Shown: one piece after another, positions 1-12,135 of the stretch
Layout: each line of letters opens with the position of its first letter
How positions within the stretch are numbered: position 1 is the stretch's first letter
Assembly: GCF_000699445.3 (NCBI RefSeq)
Contig: NC_067196.1
Span: 81,830,364 to 81,894,363 of the forward strand
Source of the DNA: Schistosoma haematobium
Taxonomy: Eukaryota > Platyhelminthes > Trematoda > Strigeidida > Schistosomatidae
DNA length: 64,000 bases
Direction: 5' to 3'
The notes under the pieces: model-generated
Databases searched by the model: none
What the model saw: the letters and a program-made list of their open reading frames with translations, nothing else
Told to the model about the DNA's origin: nothing
Position numbers and translations under genes: made by a program

Positions 1-1239
1 CAGTACCTTTTCCTAACCACGAAGGAAGGTGTTCACCAACTCGTTGGCTCAGTTGTCTGGTTATGCGCCCAGTATAGCTTTCTCCACAGGAGCAGCTGAA
101 TTTATAGATACACATGGAAGTGGTATAACCGGGTAACTTATCCCTTAGTTAAGGAATCATCATAAATCGGGTCGAGTACGACCAATGGAGGTTAATACAT
201 ATAAAAGCTTGTAATCATCTGATTTTTCCAATTATTCCCCAATAAAATATTGACCACTATGCTTGTAGATTATCAGGAACGGAGTATCTATAAAAAAAAC
301 ATATCAATACAGTCAAAATGTTTTTCGCATAAGTACAAATCAGGCTAGCCGTAAACCGCACAGTTTAACCTTTAATATTCAAATTGACTTCAATATATTA
401 ACACAAAAATATTTCATACAACTAGTTCCTTTCGTAAATCTGAATTGTACATAAGCAAGAAAGTGTTCAGCATAAAATGAATTCATTTTATCACATAACC
501 TCTCACCAGATGCAAATGTTTACAATTACAATGAAAAACATAGTTATAAATAAATCTGTGAGGTACTTTAGTCGATAAAACTTAGATGAGTGCTTCTTCT
601 CTGACAGCTTCAATCACATATTTTATTAAAAACCTTTTAGCTAGGTACATGATACAGTTATTTTTCATGAAAAAACTTTAAATGTATAACTCATTTTTAT
701 TGGAAATCGTTTACGTAACACTTTTTCTAATATTTCTCTGATGAGATTGGATGCTGAGTAGTTCTTTTCAAAGAAAATCAAACACTTGAAAAGATAGTCT
801 TTCAGTACCAAGGAATGTTCCTTGAGATTTCGTGCTTCCTTGAGATTATATCAAAACATTTAATAATGGAGTAAACTTTACTTTATATTAATGGAACTGT
901 AAAGATAAAAATTGTTTATCGTAATCTTAAGTGATTTTATTTATTCGGCAAAACACCCTGAACCTAAGTTTTGTGATTACTACCACTTTCCAACAAGACG
1001 TAATTGTAATTTTGATGAAACTGGTGCTATCTGGTGGATTCTGATACGTTATCAATTAGCTGGTTGGGCAGCGATAGGCTTCCTTTAAGAGTGAGATATA
1101 TGAGACTGAATAATCACTGAGCTGTAACCAACATGACACGACACACACATGGAACGACATCAATATATATAAACTTGTGATTACGTTATAATTTGATCGA
1201 TAGAATTCTGTCAACACTAAAAAAAAGACGAAACATGAT
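1..1239. other. Non-coding, nothing recognised
   Basis: AT-rich sequence without a supportable exon. The first 80 bases contain a faint tRNA A-box-like string, but no B box at the right distance, so no RNA gene is called. Confidence 0.4.
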
Positions 1240-1383
1240 ATTAAGTCCTGAGTTCGATCCCCACGTGCGGAATCTTGGATGTGCACTGATGAGGAATCCC
1301 ATACCAGGACTAAATGGCCGCCTGGTGCTTCCAGGTTTTTAAAAGTGGTCTAACTTAGATCGACTCGTGAATTCAACTGTGAA
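1240..1383 (+). repeat. Type A hammerhead SINE, 5'-truncated and decayed
   Basis: A 5'-truncated copy of the tRNA-like SINE seen intact at 11945. Visible are a B-box (GAGTTCGATCC), then the hammerhead block at about 1277-1335, then the family 3' end (GTGGTCTA...TTCAACTGTG). The ribozyme core is damaged: a shifted CTGATGAGG and a GACTAAAT where GACGAAAC is expected, so self-cleavage is not expected. The A box is missing. Confidence 0.6.
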
Positions 1384-2233
1384 AATACTACAGTTTCCAC
1401 AAATCTCCATACTGATAATTTCTTTTGAAAAGTTATAGCGCAATCTTTTCAAAATGTAATACGTTCGATAACTAAAATAATGAAAATGAATGAAATAACA
1501 ACTAAATAAGTGCTTTCATTTTGTTGATAACAATGTTAACGATTCTGTTTTGAGAAATTTATTTGGAATATATCTTATATAATTGCTTAATTAACAATAA
1601 CGAAGTGGATATACTTGGTTACTGTTAGACTCAAACTGTGCTGTTTTTATAATCCCATATTTACATATTCAGAGCGCATATCACATATTTACAGGAAACC
1701 TAGTAACCGTTCTAGATAAAATTCAAAACAATGACATTGAATGTTTTCTCCATTGATATGTTCAAATGAATTTGATTTTAACCTTGATAGTTGATAGACA
1801 GTTTTACATCAAATTCCATTAATTTTTCTTTTTTTTGAATCAGTCAAATTGATTTTAATTAGATGTAACCAACTGATTGGTTCATAAGTCATCAACGTAA
1901 TTAAATGTTGTTCTGGTAAAATGTTGTTCTATTTCAAATAAATTATTTACTAAAGGATTTACTACTGAATTTACAACTAGAAAATAAATAAGTTTTTTAG
2001 TATCTTAAGTAATTGACGTATAAAAATTGTCCTTTATACTATACTGATATGCACATACACAGTGAATTTAAATATATCACAAAATCATAGTAATTAGTTG
2101 AAAACAGTAGTAAACTTAGTTAGCTTATTAAACTAATTCAGTGTTTACTTAACTGTACCAAACTATATTTCTTTCATTTGGACTTTAAGTGAATAGTTAA
2201 ATTAACTTTATGTTGAAACTAAATATCCTTTGA

Positions 2234-2370
2234 TGGGTCCTGGGTTCGAATCTCGCTAGGTGGGGTCGTGAATGCGCACTGCCGAGGAGTCCCACGATAG
2301 GACGAAACAGCCGTTCAGTGCTTCCAGGTGGTGGTAGTTTAGCTTCAATTGACTCATGATCTCAACTATT
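2234..2370 (+). repeat. Type A hammerhead SINE, 5'-truncated
   Basis: B box GGGTTCGAATC at 2242, then a hammerhead block at 2271-2329, then the family 3' end. Helix II (GTCC/GGAC) and GAAAC are kept, but the first core motif reads CCGAGGAG instead of CTGAGGAG. That is a change at an invariant U, so the ribozyme is probably dead. The A-box half is absent. Confidence 0.7.
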
Positions 2371-4489
2371 GAAAATATTAACATTTCTTTAAATAAACTT
2401 TTCTATGTATCAACAACGTTCAGAATAACAATAAGAGGTCAGTTAATATTAATTTATTTTACAGTGATATTCATTATTTATGCTTGAATATCATGAACTA
2501 TCGATTTCACAGTAACAAAAAAGTAAATCAATATTCAGACCATAAGATATCACAATGGTATTCCGTTCAATGATTCAGTACTGTACATAAGTATTATAGT
2601 ACTGATACACGAAAACGTTATGCAGTTTATACTGAAATCACACTATAAATCACTGTAAAACTGAATAAATGAGTAGATGTAAGTCTCTTGTGAGTTTAAA
2701 AAGGAACACTGTGTTTTTGTATGAAGAAAGAATAAATATTTTAGCAGAATAACATCCATTGATTTTTGTTGTTGATCCTTTCCAGGTGCTTACAACGTAA
2801 GACGGTATAAAGCGAGAACGATTATCTGCAAAAATTCATAAGTAAAGTTGGAACGATTAAAAAAGAGATGTACTATCCTGCGGTTGAGAAAAAGCCTGTC
2901 TTCTTAAAACGTGCTTTGAAAGGCGATGAAGTACCGGGGGGAATTGATTTAAGACTAAAGGTAATGCTATAAATGACATATCCAGTGACCTATTTGATGT
3001 CTCCATACTAAACCAAATGCTAAATGAGACAATCAAATGTACAAAAATACCCGTCTAAATGAACTTCCATTTGTATTTACCAGTTTACGTGTACATACTG
3101 AAGCACATGCATCATAAGAGCGTAAAATAAGGTCTATGTTCGCATCCCCGAATATATTTCACAAAAGTTGAGACAGAATGTTTTCAATAATGCAGCTACT
3201 CGCCACTTGTTGGATAGTTGACATGATGTTGAAGTTTCGAAAACTTACAAAATAATCACTAAACAAAAGAATTTAAAAGTGTTACGCTATATCAAAGCTG
3301 TTGCAATAAAAAAATTTAGACCCAATTTATGTATCCAAAAAGTAACAGTTATCAATCTTGTTTTGTCATGGTGATTTTATTTTTGTGCGGTTATAACGTA
3401 AGGATTTTTTCCACAATTTTTCATCAAAATTTTTAATATCTTATTTCGTACTTCTGAGTTTTACTCAAATAGTCTGTATTACGTCTTCTGTATGTGACTT
3501 CAAAAAGTTGTTACCATGTTCTTCTAGAACATTCATATACTTGACCTATATATAAGCAAACATTTAAACAATAATAATTCTTTCATATTACTGTATCCTG
3601 ATGTTATTCTATCTCCATGTTTTAACTTAATTTGTTTCAGAAGTTTTCGATTGAACGTATATACATTGATTTCATTTTAATGATCAGTATTACGGTTTTT
3701 GTTTGTAAGCAACTGAGAAGAATTCATGCAATAAACGAATTCACGTCATTCTGCTACGATATTCATTACTTCTTAATTGAATTTTATAGATGGGTAGAAC
3801 TATTTCGTCCATTTTTAAGAAAAACATAATTTCTTCTATACAATATAAACTTTACGATACCACACAGTGCAGTAATGAATATTATTAATAAGACAGGTGA
3901 TATTAGAAAGATGATAATGAAAATATTCGAGATAGAATTAATAACACTGGGTTGTTTCAGTGTAGCTAAGATTCATAGTGATAAAACTAGTTAGAGATCA
4001 CTGGTTTCGAAAACAATAAAATTACTGTTATTTCCATTTACAGCAAGATGTTTACTTTAAACCCATTTTATATGGCAAGTTTAAGGTGGTAATAATGTAC
4101 ACATCGTTATTGATTTCTTATCTACGTCATCAACCTTGTGATAATCAAACGATGAATGTTTGTGTCCATATGGAGTTCATTGTTATACAAAATCTAGTTG
4201 AGTCGTGTTCACTTAAGATGATCTATGTTATTGTTGTTATAGAAATACAAAAATCAACTGTAAATAATGTTGTTGTACATCAATATTTATTTCTACTACC
4301 AGTTTAATAATAATAGTATTAATAATAATAATTATTATTATACATATATCTGTGATAAGGATGAAGTTTATATTTTCGTAGTGGAATCGCCACCATAAGT
4401 TTTCATCATAACATTATTAATCAGTTTCATTTACTGAATAACTGTTAGTAAATCATTAGTGGAAGCAAATGCGCCATTATTATCGATTA
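2371..4489. other. Non-coding; one exon-like stretch
   Basis: Mostly AT-rich and featureless. At 2786-2960 a pyrimidine-AG acceptor and an AG/GTAATG donor bracket a stretch of less AT-biased sequence that is open only if one frame change is allowed. This is discussed as a finding and not called as a gene. Confidence 0.3.
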
Positions 4490-4925
4490 TGAGCCATGTC
4501 ACGACGCTCACTACTGACTAGTGTTGGAAATGGTTGGGGAAAAGTTAGGGTCAGAAAAACCAAAACGTAGCATCACTCCATAACATCACTAACTTCTAGT
4601 CTGAGCAATGTTGGTAGATGCAGACTACTTGGTTGGGGTCCGCGCGACTACCGTAACCAATGGTTAGAGACTCTGGGTGACATAGTTCAAAATCGACCAC
4701 AATGACGTAGGTGTAAACACTCTTTAACTTCCCTATGAGATTAAAATGACTTTATATCTTTATTTTAAACAACTAATTCTTTCTTATACACAATCTTACT
4801 TTTATAGATTTCATAATTAGTTCTATGAATTTGGTGTCCATATTGTTGTGCTGATGAGGTGTGGCAACTTCAACCGATGCATATATATGTCTGGTCCTGA
4901 GTTGTAGCTCACTGACTGACTGAGT
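4490..4925 (+). mobile_element. RTE-like LINE 3' end (fragment)
   Basis: This matches, in the opposite orientation, the segment at 32915-33320 over most of its length. It covers the end of the reverse-transcriptase ORF (codons for GRCRLLGWGPRD-like and QWLETLGD-like peptides around 4610-4680) and a 3' UTR ending near TGTAGCTCACTGACTGACTG. Frame interruptions show it is a dead 5'-truncated copy. The ORF tail is of the type carried by schistosome non-LTR retrotransposons of the RTE/SR2 kind; the exact family is not assigned. Confidence 0.6.
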
Positions 4926-6445
4926 GGAAACAAATCCCGAAATGAAACTGTGTCATAGAGTTTGACGCATACTTTGAAAAGGAGAAATGATATTCAAGCC
5001 AACGTTTTTTAGATTGTAGAATGGATGAAATCATTCGTTGTTTTAGTAAAAAGACAGTTCCAACTTTAACAGTTAATATAAATAAACAAATAAAGCAAAG
5101 AAATTTCTTTTCAATTCATTATCGAATAATTTGACATTGTTCTCCTCTTGAAATTAACAGTATAAGATAGTCTAATGAAAACTGATGTCTAACTCAAACA
5201 CTCTTATTTTCATCTCAAGCGAATTCTTTGTAACACATATTCAGGATCAATAGATTACTTAAACACCTCCTATCTATGAAGGAGTTAAGTTATATTTTTA
5301 ACTTATATCTAGTTCCATTATATTTTTATTATATACCGATGAGAATAATGAATGGTAACTGTCGGAATCTATTTCTGGATTAGTACTATACGCATATTTT
5401 TATCGTATAATTGTTAAACAACTAAACTACTCATATTCATGTCCCTCTAATCATAAGCTTTATTTTGATCTATCAACTATTATTATACGATTTACCATTC
5501 TTGAGTTATGCCCAGTCTATCAATTACTATCTCCCACGTTCACAGCCACATTTGGCTAAATGTTGTACGAATGTTATTTTCTATTTTATGGTGTGATGTG
5601 GTCTGTTTGATCAATATATAAACTCAGTATGTTTGAAATATACGATTCATAACGCAGAGGCTGAGATTAATGTTCTGCATTTAATAAACAGGACTAGGCA
5701 GGAAGCATGACCAATACAGTCTCTAGACTGCTCGTACTTGTTTTATGTGTCATTGATCCGGTCGATAATTTAACTGTTCTCTAATTGGTAGTATCTTGAC
5801 ATTATACCTTAATAAGGACACAAGGCACAAGTTATAACAAATTTTAATTAATGATCGCAATCTATTCATACTGGTAAACTAAATAAATGAACTTAAAACT
5901 TAGTAAATGATCTCCAGTAGACAAATTATATTTCTATACATTACTCACAGAAAGTTATGTCTATTAGAAAATCTTTTATTATCTTTGAATTTATTTCGTT
6001 TGTAGATATTTTAATCAGATTAAAAAAAGAAAGAAGAAAACGAGGATTGATGTAAATGGACTGTCAGTAAATGAAATAATACTTAATTGATCAGTATATA
6101 TATGTATATATATAATATTGGTAATCACCGTAGATATGAACTCTGTTTTATTCAAACCGTCGTCACGCAAAGATTTAAGGAGAAAAAAAAATTATATTCT
6201 TCATTCATTTATTATATAATTTGATTGATAAGGTAAATAGTTTCCGTTTTCAACTAGATGATGATAATATTACATAATAAATTTGTCTATCATTTAAATA
6301 ATTTAAAAATAAATGTCGCATATATACCATAAAAGTTGAAGTAGATTGAAATTAAAGTATAATCATGCAAGTATAAAATTTATATTAAGAAGTAAAAGTT
6401 ACATTTTATGAAATAATTTTATCATCAGAACAAGATTTTGTGAAG
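4926..6445. other. Non-coding, nothing recognised
   Basis: AT-rich sequence without supportable exons, RNA genes or recognisable transposon domains. Confidence 0.4.
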
Positions 6446-6690
6446 ATTTTATAGTTGAATTCATGAGTTCATTAAAGCTAGACTATCATGAAAAACCTTG
6501 GAGTATTAGATGACCGTTTCATCCTAGTATGTGATTCCTCAGCGATAGGTTCTGGGTTCGAATCTTGTGGAGCAGGATCGTGATTGTGCACTGCTGAAGA
6601 ATCCTATACTAGGATGAGACGGCCGTCTAAGGCTTCCAGGTTTTCTATAGTGATCTAGCTTCAATTGATTCATGAATTCAACTATAAAAT
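6446..6690 (+). repeat. Fold-back type A SINE with inverted arms
   Basis: A 245-bp element. Its right half is the SINE from the B box (GGGTTCGAATC at 6554) through the hammerhead block to the 3' end. Its left half (6446-6544) is an inverted copy of the same 3' region. The arms are about 98 bp, imperfect, and end in ATTTTATAG/CTATAAAAT. The right-arm hammerhead has CTGAAGAA and GAGAC (a core A changed to G), so it is likely inactive. The left-arm copy, read on the minus strand, keeps CTGAGGA and GAAAC. Fold-back copies of the same family occur at 13190 and 14350. Confidence 0.7.
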
Positions 6691-6984
6691 AATTTTATAT
6701 GGAAATATAAAAAAATGATAAAAATGATAATTTAACATAAAGATTTGAATATTAAGTTATTTAGTGTAAATGTAATTTACATTGAACATCTTTCTTAACA
6801 TGATTATATCATGTTTACATTTTAAAATAATCAAATATTTTAATTTGGTTCGAATTATCTTGAAACCTAGAAGGGATCAAAATTTAGTCAATATATCAAA
6901 ATTCATTATATTTGAAACTAATACAAATTAAATTAAACTTCATATCCTTTGCTCAACTGAGTGACTATTTCAATTTAGCAATTC

Positions 6985-7135
6985 ATTGGATAACGCAGTG
7001 GAGATTTTGATTGAAAGGTAAGTAGTTAGTTCTGGTATAAACATCTTCTCTAGGACGCAGGCAGATCCATATGATGAATCATAAACAGGATGAATGGACG
7101 TGCTGAATTTCACTGTCAGTCACGTTCCATTTTTC
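6985..7135 (+). repeat. Smalpha-like SINE relic
   Basis: Decayed copy. An A-box-like GGATAACGCAGTGG lies near 6990. A ribozyme relic follows at about 7064-7125 (ATGATGAATC, then GGATGAAT, then GTGCTGAATTTCACTG), aligning with the hammerhead region of the copy at 16020. Several core bases are changed. Confidence 0.4.
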
Positions 7136-7844
7136 ATACACAAAATATTTCATCAAGTTATATCTACTTTTATTAAGTACGTCACCAGTCAATCTTAGAC
7201 AAACATTGAAGACCAAGAAGTAATGAGTAGATGTCTTGTTTTCGTATGGAAATCATCAACATTGGGCATCCACGACATCACTAACACCTCCCTAGGACGT
7301 CCTGTCTTACATGTGTTAAATGCTACCTAGTTCATGATAGTTGCCTAATTAAGATCATTTCGTGATGCAACCTATGACAATTCAATGCTTACCATAAACC
7401 CTTCAAAGTAATTATTTTGACCTACAAAAGTTTTGTTTGAAAGTGAGCAAATCACGGGGGCGTATAGATTACTAGTTTGGTTCTAAAAGCACATAAATAA
7501 TGGCCAACTGTTAGATCAACAAGGGAAATTTCCCTATAAATAAGTTTATTTTTGTGCCAAAATGACAAACGATCGAGGAATAAGCTTCTGTAATACAGAA
7601 AAAATCTGTAAAAAGTAATAAACAGTTACCCCCAAAAGATTTTATGAGATGATTGTTAGTATGTTTACGAGGCGAACACAATAGCTAGATATTTCGGTAT
7701 CGATAAATTCCTCCCAAAACTCTGAAAATATATTTTCTTCAAATCGTACATTACACTGAATTATATCTAGCAGCTTGTATAATTTCCACAACTCCGTTGG
7801 AAATTCACACCGTAACACTTGTTTATTGTTAAGTACAGTGGATA
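7136..7844. other. Non-coding, nothing recognised
   Basis: No supportable exon or repeat domain was seen in this stretch. Confidence 0.35.
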
Positions 7845-8145
7845 CGAGGAGAGAACAAACCAGCTTCCAGATGAACAGGAAATGAGGAAAAAACGTTAGA
7901 GGTGAGTAGGACGTAGGTTGCCGAAACCATCAAATTACACCATCAGCTAGGCCCCCTAACTTGAAATCCTGAAGGTAAATGTAAGTGAGGAAGATTAATG
8001 AACACAGTGAATTGGGGATTGCAAGCAGACATGAAAATAATGAGTGGCAACTGGAAAGGTTTGTCCATGACAAATTTTGGTGAAGATTGCTGGTGAGTGG
8101 CCTATACTCCTCGACGAGGGTTAACAGGCGTAAGTAAGTATGTAA
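7845..8145 (+). mobile_element. Non-LTR retrotransposon 3' end, decayed
   Basis: The nucleotide order resembles the C-terminal end of a schistosome RTE-type ORF: a basic RRW/VG block, a proline-rich NPEG-like block, then a KELER/DRVGW-like block. It ends in a GTAAGTAAGTATG tail typical of the 3' terminus of such elements. Stops in every frame make it a pseudogene. Assignment rests on pattern memory of the family, not on an alignment. Confidence 0.45.
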
Positions 8146-9595
8146 CAGTAGATGCGACTTACCACTGTCCCTTGAATAAAATTATTTTGTTGCTAATGTC
8201 GTAACGATGTATTAAGACTTGTAATGACTAAATAGTATAGCACTGAAATGATATTATTGAAAGATACACTGTGCTTATAAATCTAATTATCTTTAGAAAT
8301 GAATAATTTTTCATAAAGCATGTGGATAGGTACTGTGGCATCACACATACACTTAAGTTTGTTTAAGTTTAGCATAGTTCAGCATATCCCTCTTACTAGC
8401 TTATATCTTAGTTGCTTATATCTCTCGATGATTTGTTCGGTATCCTAGATATATGTGCTTAAATCTTATCAATTCATTCGACTATTAATATGCATCATTA
8501 TTCGCCATGTGTGCTGAGGATAAACTGTACGTTGTCAAGTCGACTGAGTCTATCGTAGTTAGTAATTACGGTTATACTTTTGTTTATTTAGTCTATCAAT
8601 TGCAGATATTTTGGAACAACTTCTGTTATGGCATGACTTTTGCTATTATGTTACTTTCCCTCCATCATGACTGAGTGCGCTACACTTGATATGTTCGTAA
8701 CATGATAGAGTGGTATTTGTGTGATTACTAAATAACTATGCTCTAGTCTTTTGAAATTCACTGATGCTATTACTAACAAGCTCTAAAAACCTAATTTACG
8801 TGTTCAAAATTAATTTTACTTCTTTTAATAAGATAGTTCTAAATTGTTTATGTTCCTTTTTTCAACTGTTTCTCTTAGTTAATTACTGTTTTACATCAGT
8901 TTTGTTCTCTGAGTTGGAACAAAACTTCCTCAAAATCGTCCACTTGAGTTATAAATCTTCACCACCTCGATATGAACTTAAATAAACTGAACTGATTTTA
9001 CTTTACTTTAACTAATAAGCTTGGTCTTATGAATTTGATGAAGAGAACTGTGTACATTTTGAAACAATCTTTCTAAACAAATAGAACATTTTTACTATTA
9101 TTTTATTTTTAAACAATGACAATTTTGACTTAGCTAATTTTCAAAAGGATTTATTGTTTTAAATAATTATTCATTTATATATTGAAAAGGGAGAACACAT
9201 GATATCACTAGTAAGAAGTGTTTCAGTTTTACCCTTTTTTGGATATTAGGGATTGAAATTCGGACAGTTTTTGATGGAATATGTTCATCTTGTACTGAGT
9301 GCCTGGATGTTAACACTATCATACAAGTAATATAAAATCCAAAACTTGTGGCTAAGAGTTTGCATAGGATGTACATATACCATGAAAGGTTAATCAAATA
9401 TCAACTACTACGGGACTGCTCAAAATCTTCTTACTAATAATATAAGTACCATACCAATCAAACAAGTTAGTGATAATCTGGACTCAGTAGCTAATTGAGT
9501 AATGTCTTATCCTTCTTAGTGCAGGTTGAATGCTATCAAACAAGTTGGAATGTGGCCACCAGTCTAGGTGATACAACATTGCGTGTACTACGTTG
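8146..9595. other. Non-coding, nothing recognised
   Basis: AT-rich, no supportable gene. Near 9507 is a 37-bp string (CTTCTTAGTGCA...CAAGTTG) that recurs in diverged form at 9856, just beyond the SINE at 9596. It may be a flanking duplication or part of an older repeat. Confidence 0.35.
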
Positions 9596-9836
9596 AGGTC
9601 AGATAGTGGTTGGAGGTAGTCAACAGGAAACCCTGGACCCGGGTTTCGTGCTACTTGACACTCTTCAATAAGGTGTACCAGTATTCTCAAGGGAACTGGT
9701 GCTCCCTGACGGATTCGATCCCGTGTCACCCAGCTTCACAGTCGGAGACGTTACCACTAGGCTATCCGGGCCATGACCGACCTCCTGTAGGACTGAGATG
9801 TAATTACAATTGATTGATCACTGGGTGATGATCAAT
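9596..9836 (-). repeat. Type C hammerhead SINE (older copy)
   Basis: Same family as 37314-37561. On the minus strand it shows an A box (ATAGCCTAGTGG), a B box (GGATCGAATCC), then a hammerhead block at 9626-9678, then the GGTTGGAGG-complement 3' end. The core reads TTGAAGAG, an invariant C changed to T. GAAAC and the palindromic helix III ACCCGGGT are intact. A hairpin arm AATTGATTGATC lies at the SINE 5' end (9808-9819). Its loop is inverted relative to the 37.5-kb copy. Confidence 0.7.
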
Positions 9837-9889
9837 GTCATGTGTGTCAATTCCTTCTTAGTGCAAATCGAATCCTATCGACCAAGTTG

Positions 9890-9975
9890 TTTTGTGTGCT
9901 CAAGTATGTGAATTTAGCTGATGAGTCCAAAATAGGTTAAGGTGTGTGTTCTGGATTCCACTGTCATTCACAATC
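9890..9975 (+). repeat. Smalpha-type hammerhead relic
   Basis: CTGATGAGTCCAAAATAGG at 9918-9936, followed by TTCTGGATTCCACTG at 9949. These match the core, helix II and 3' helix I strand of the Smalpha ribozyme (compare the minus strand at 16034-16092). The second core motif GACGAAAC has decayed, so it should not cleave. Confidence 0.55.
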
Positions 9976-11944
9976 CTTTAATTTTATGGAATGAAATCTA
10001 CATAAGCTATAGAGCTTCTTAATTGTAGTACAAAGAAAGCATAAAACTTGCTAACAGACAAATTTATCAATTATATAGCTAATGAAAATCCATTTGATTT
10101 TTCTTAGATTACTATAATACTGTATACAGAAGTACATTATTCTTAATGATTACAGTATTGGGAAAGTTATTTTATGTTGATTAAAGAAAATGTTTCAAAT
10201 TCAATGGACTATTGAATTATTCCTATTCTTACCATTTTAAATCAAAGGTTATATCAAAATGAGGACAATAGAAATTCTATTAATGACCTTAAGATCAAAC
10301 TAATAAAATAACTTGACGTTTATCTTATTAAAATGACAGAGATAATAAAATTGAACGATGTGAATGTTTTCTATATGATATTTTCTAATTACGAATGATG
10401 ACGTTTAGGTAAAATGACAAACGTCATCAAGATGAAAAATTTTCAGAACATTTGACAATACGTTTTCATTCAGTATAACAAAAGGAAACTAACTATAGAA
10501 TTTGATTGATATAGGCTCCAATAAATACACAAATTGACTTTATCATAGCCTATATTTTTATCTTCAAAGAAAGTGTCCCAACAAAACATGATTAATAGTT
10601 GATGTACACTTTTAAGTATTTTTTTTAAAGGTGCAACTAATAACTAGTTAAGTAGAGTAATTTAAGTGTTAACATTTTATGTTATGTAAAACTGTTAACA
10701 TCGTATTCTTAGTTATGAAGTCTGATTGAAAAATGTGTTTCGCAACAATAATTATCGTCCCCCCTCAGTTAAACATACTTAATTCTCATGAAGTTCCTCA
10801 TCTGTATAGATTTTACTTATGTAACAACAAACATTATAGCAGAAAAACATGAAATCATTTACTTTATTAATTGTTTTCAGCTAATTACAACAACACTTTA
10901 TATACAAAAAAAGTCTTGATTAATGATGTGATTGACTGAGATGTAGATTAAAGGAAAAGAACAACAGCTTCGAAAAGATTAAGAGTTTGTTCGTACAGTT
11001 ATGTTTTTATCTTCACAATTACTGTCATTCTTATTCATTTACATTTAATTGCCCCCCCCCCAAACTAAGGATAAATAGAGACTTTTCTTACATAAATTAT
11101 GTATATTTGGTTTATAATGAACAATTATTGATGTTTGTATGTTATACCAATCCTAGTCATGCTACTGATAGCACTACTACTATTACTACTACTCTACTAC
11201 TGTGGTACATGCTATTTATGTTGACAGACATAGGTAGTATGTAACACCAGTCAAAAGTGGAATGCCTGATAGCAGAAGGTTGAGTAGATTGAATTGAAGG
11301 GAAGCGAAATCTAAACAGAGAATAATTGTAGTAACAGCTAGAATAAATGGACGATGAGGTTTGTTAGAAACAACTGATGAGAGATGTGCAAATGAAGTAT
11401 TTAATGTATGGTTTTCATATTTTAGAAAGACACTGTAATTTTATATATATAAACTGGCCTTCACTAAACTACTATTATTTTACTTGTTTTGTTAATTTAT
11501 AACAGTTGTTGAGAAAGTTGTACATGTAAAAAGTGTAGTTGTGCATTAGGACAAATAACATTTACATAAGCTTATTTAGTGAATGGAATCTTTCACATGC
11601 CTTAATATCGTATAATTTTAAGATACTTCACTTGTGAAACTATAAATTGTTTTTGTATATATTATTCTGATAATCTGTCATATTCATATACCTGATAGTT
11701 GTATTTTCATAAACTTTTACGATCCAGATAACAGTAATCTATCTACCTGACATTTGTGCTGATAATGTCGTTCAGAAGAACGATGAAAGGTTCATGATCA
11801 AGTCATCCAGCTCAGAGAACGAAACCCCATCAAAAGTACTCTACCTAATATATCATCGAATTCATTTATGATATTTAAAAACATTTCTGTGTTCACTAAT
11901 TTAACGCTAATTTTAAACACGTAAACCTGTGTAAATCTAATTTT
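9976..11944. other. Non-coding; dispersed repeat fragment
   Basis: No gene was seen. At 11385-11450 a stretch beginning GTGCAAATGAAGTATTTA is shared with 25650-25710 in the AVL9 intron, marking an unclassified dispersed repeat. A C10 homopolymer lies near 11050. Confidence 0.35.
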
Positions 11945-12135
11945 TCTCAGTAGTCTAGTGTTTAAGTGCTCGCGCGCGAAACCAGTAGGTCCTGGGTTCG
12001 AATCTCGCAGGGGGCGAGGTCATGGATGCGCACTGCTGAGGAGTCCCACAATCGGACGAAACGGCCGTCCAGTGCTTCCAGGTTTTCCATGGTGGTCTAG
12101 CTTCAACTGACTCATGATCGTAACCATTGAAATAT
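11945..12135 (+). repeat. Type A hammerhead SINE, best-preserved copy
   Basis: This copy has the tRNA-like head with an A box (TAGTCTAGTGTTTAAG, 11951-11966) and B box (GGGTTCGAATC, 11994-12004), a 60-bp hammerhead block, and the family 3' end GTGGTCTAGCTTCAACTGAC. It is about 190 bp long. A- and B-box spacing is consistent with RNA polymerase III internal promoters, which is how tRNA-derived SINEs are transcribed. I see no clear target duplication. Confidence 0.8.
12024..12080 (+). ncRNA. Hammerhead ribozyme, complete core
   Basis: All conserved positions are present. Helix I is GCACTG (12030-12035) with CAGTGC (12070-12075). The core is CTGAGGAG (12036-12043). Helix II is GTCC/GGAC (12043-12046, 12054-12057). 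Then comes GAAAC, and helix III is ACGG/CCGT with no loop (12061-12068). The predicted cleavage site follows C12069, a GTC triplet. The arrangement is a type I ribozyme with a very short helix III, as in the published Schistosoma Smalpha ribozymes. Activity is inferred, not shown. Confidence 0.8.

Noticed and set aside
4086..4307. 73-codon frame and many others of 60-90 codons across the window
   Set aside because: Lengths are expected by chance in AT-rich DNA, with no splice context or family signature.
9484..9813. Overlapping frames on both strands, similar to one at 37221
   Set aside because: They lie on the type C SINE; the shared peptide reflects the repeat.
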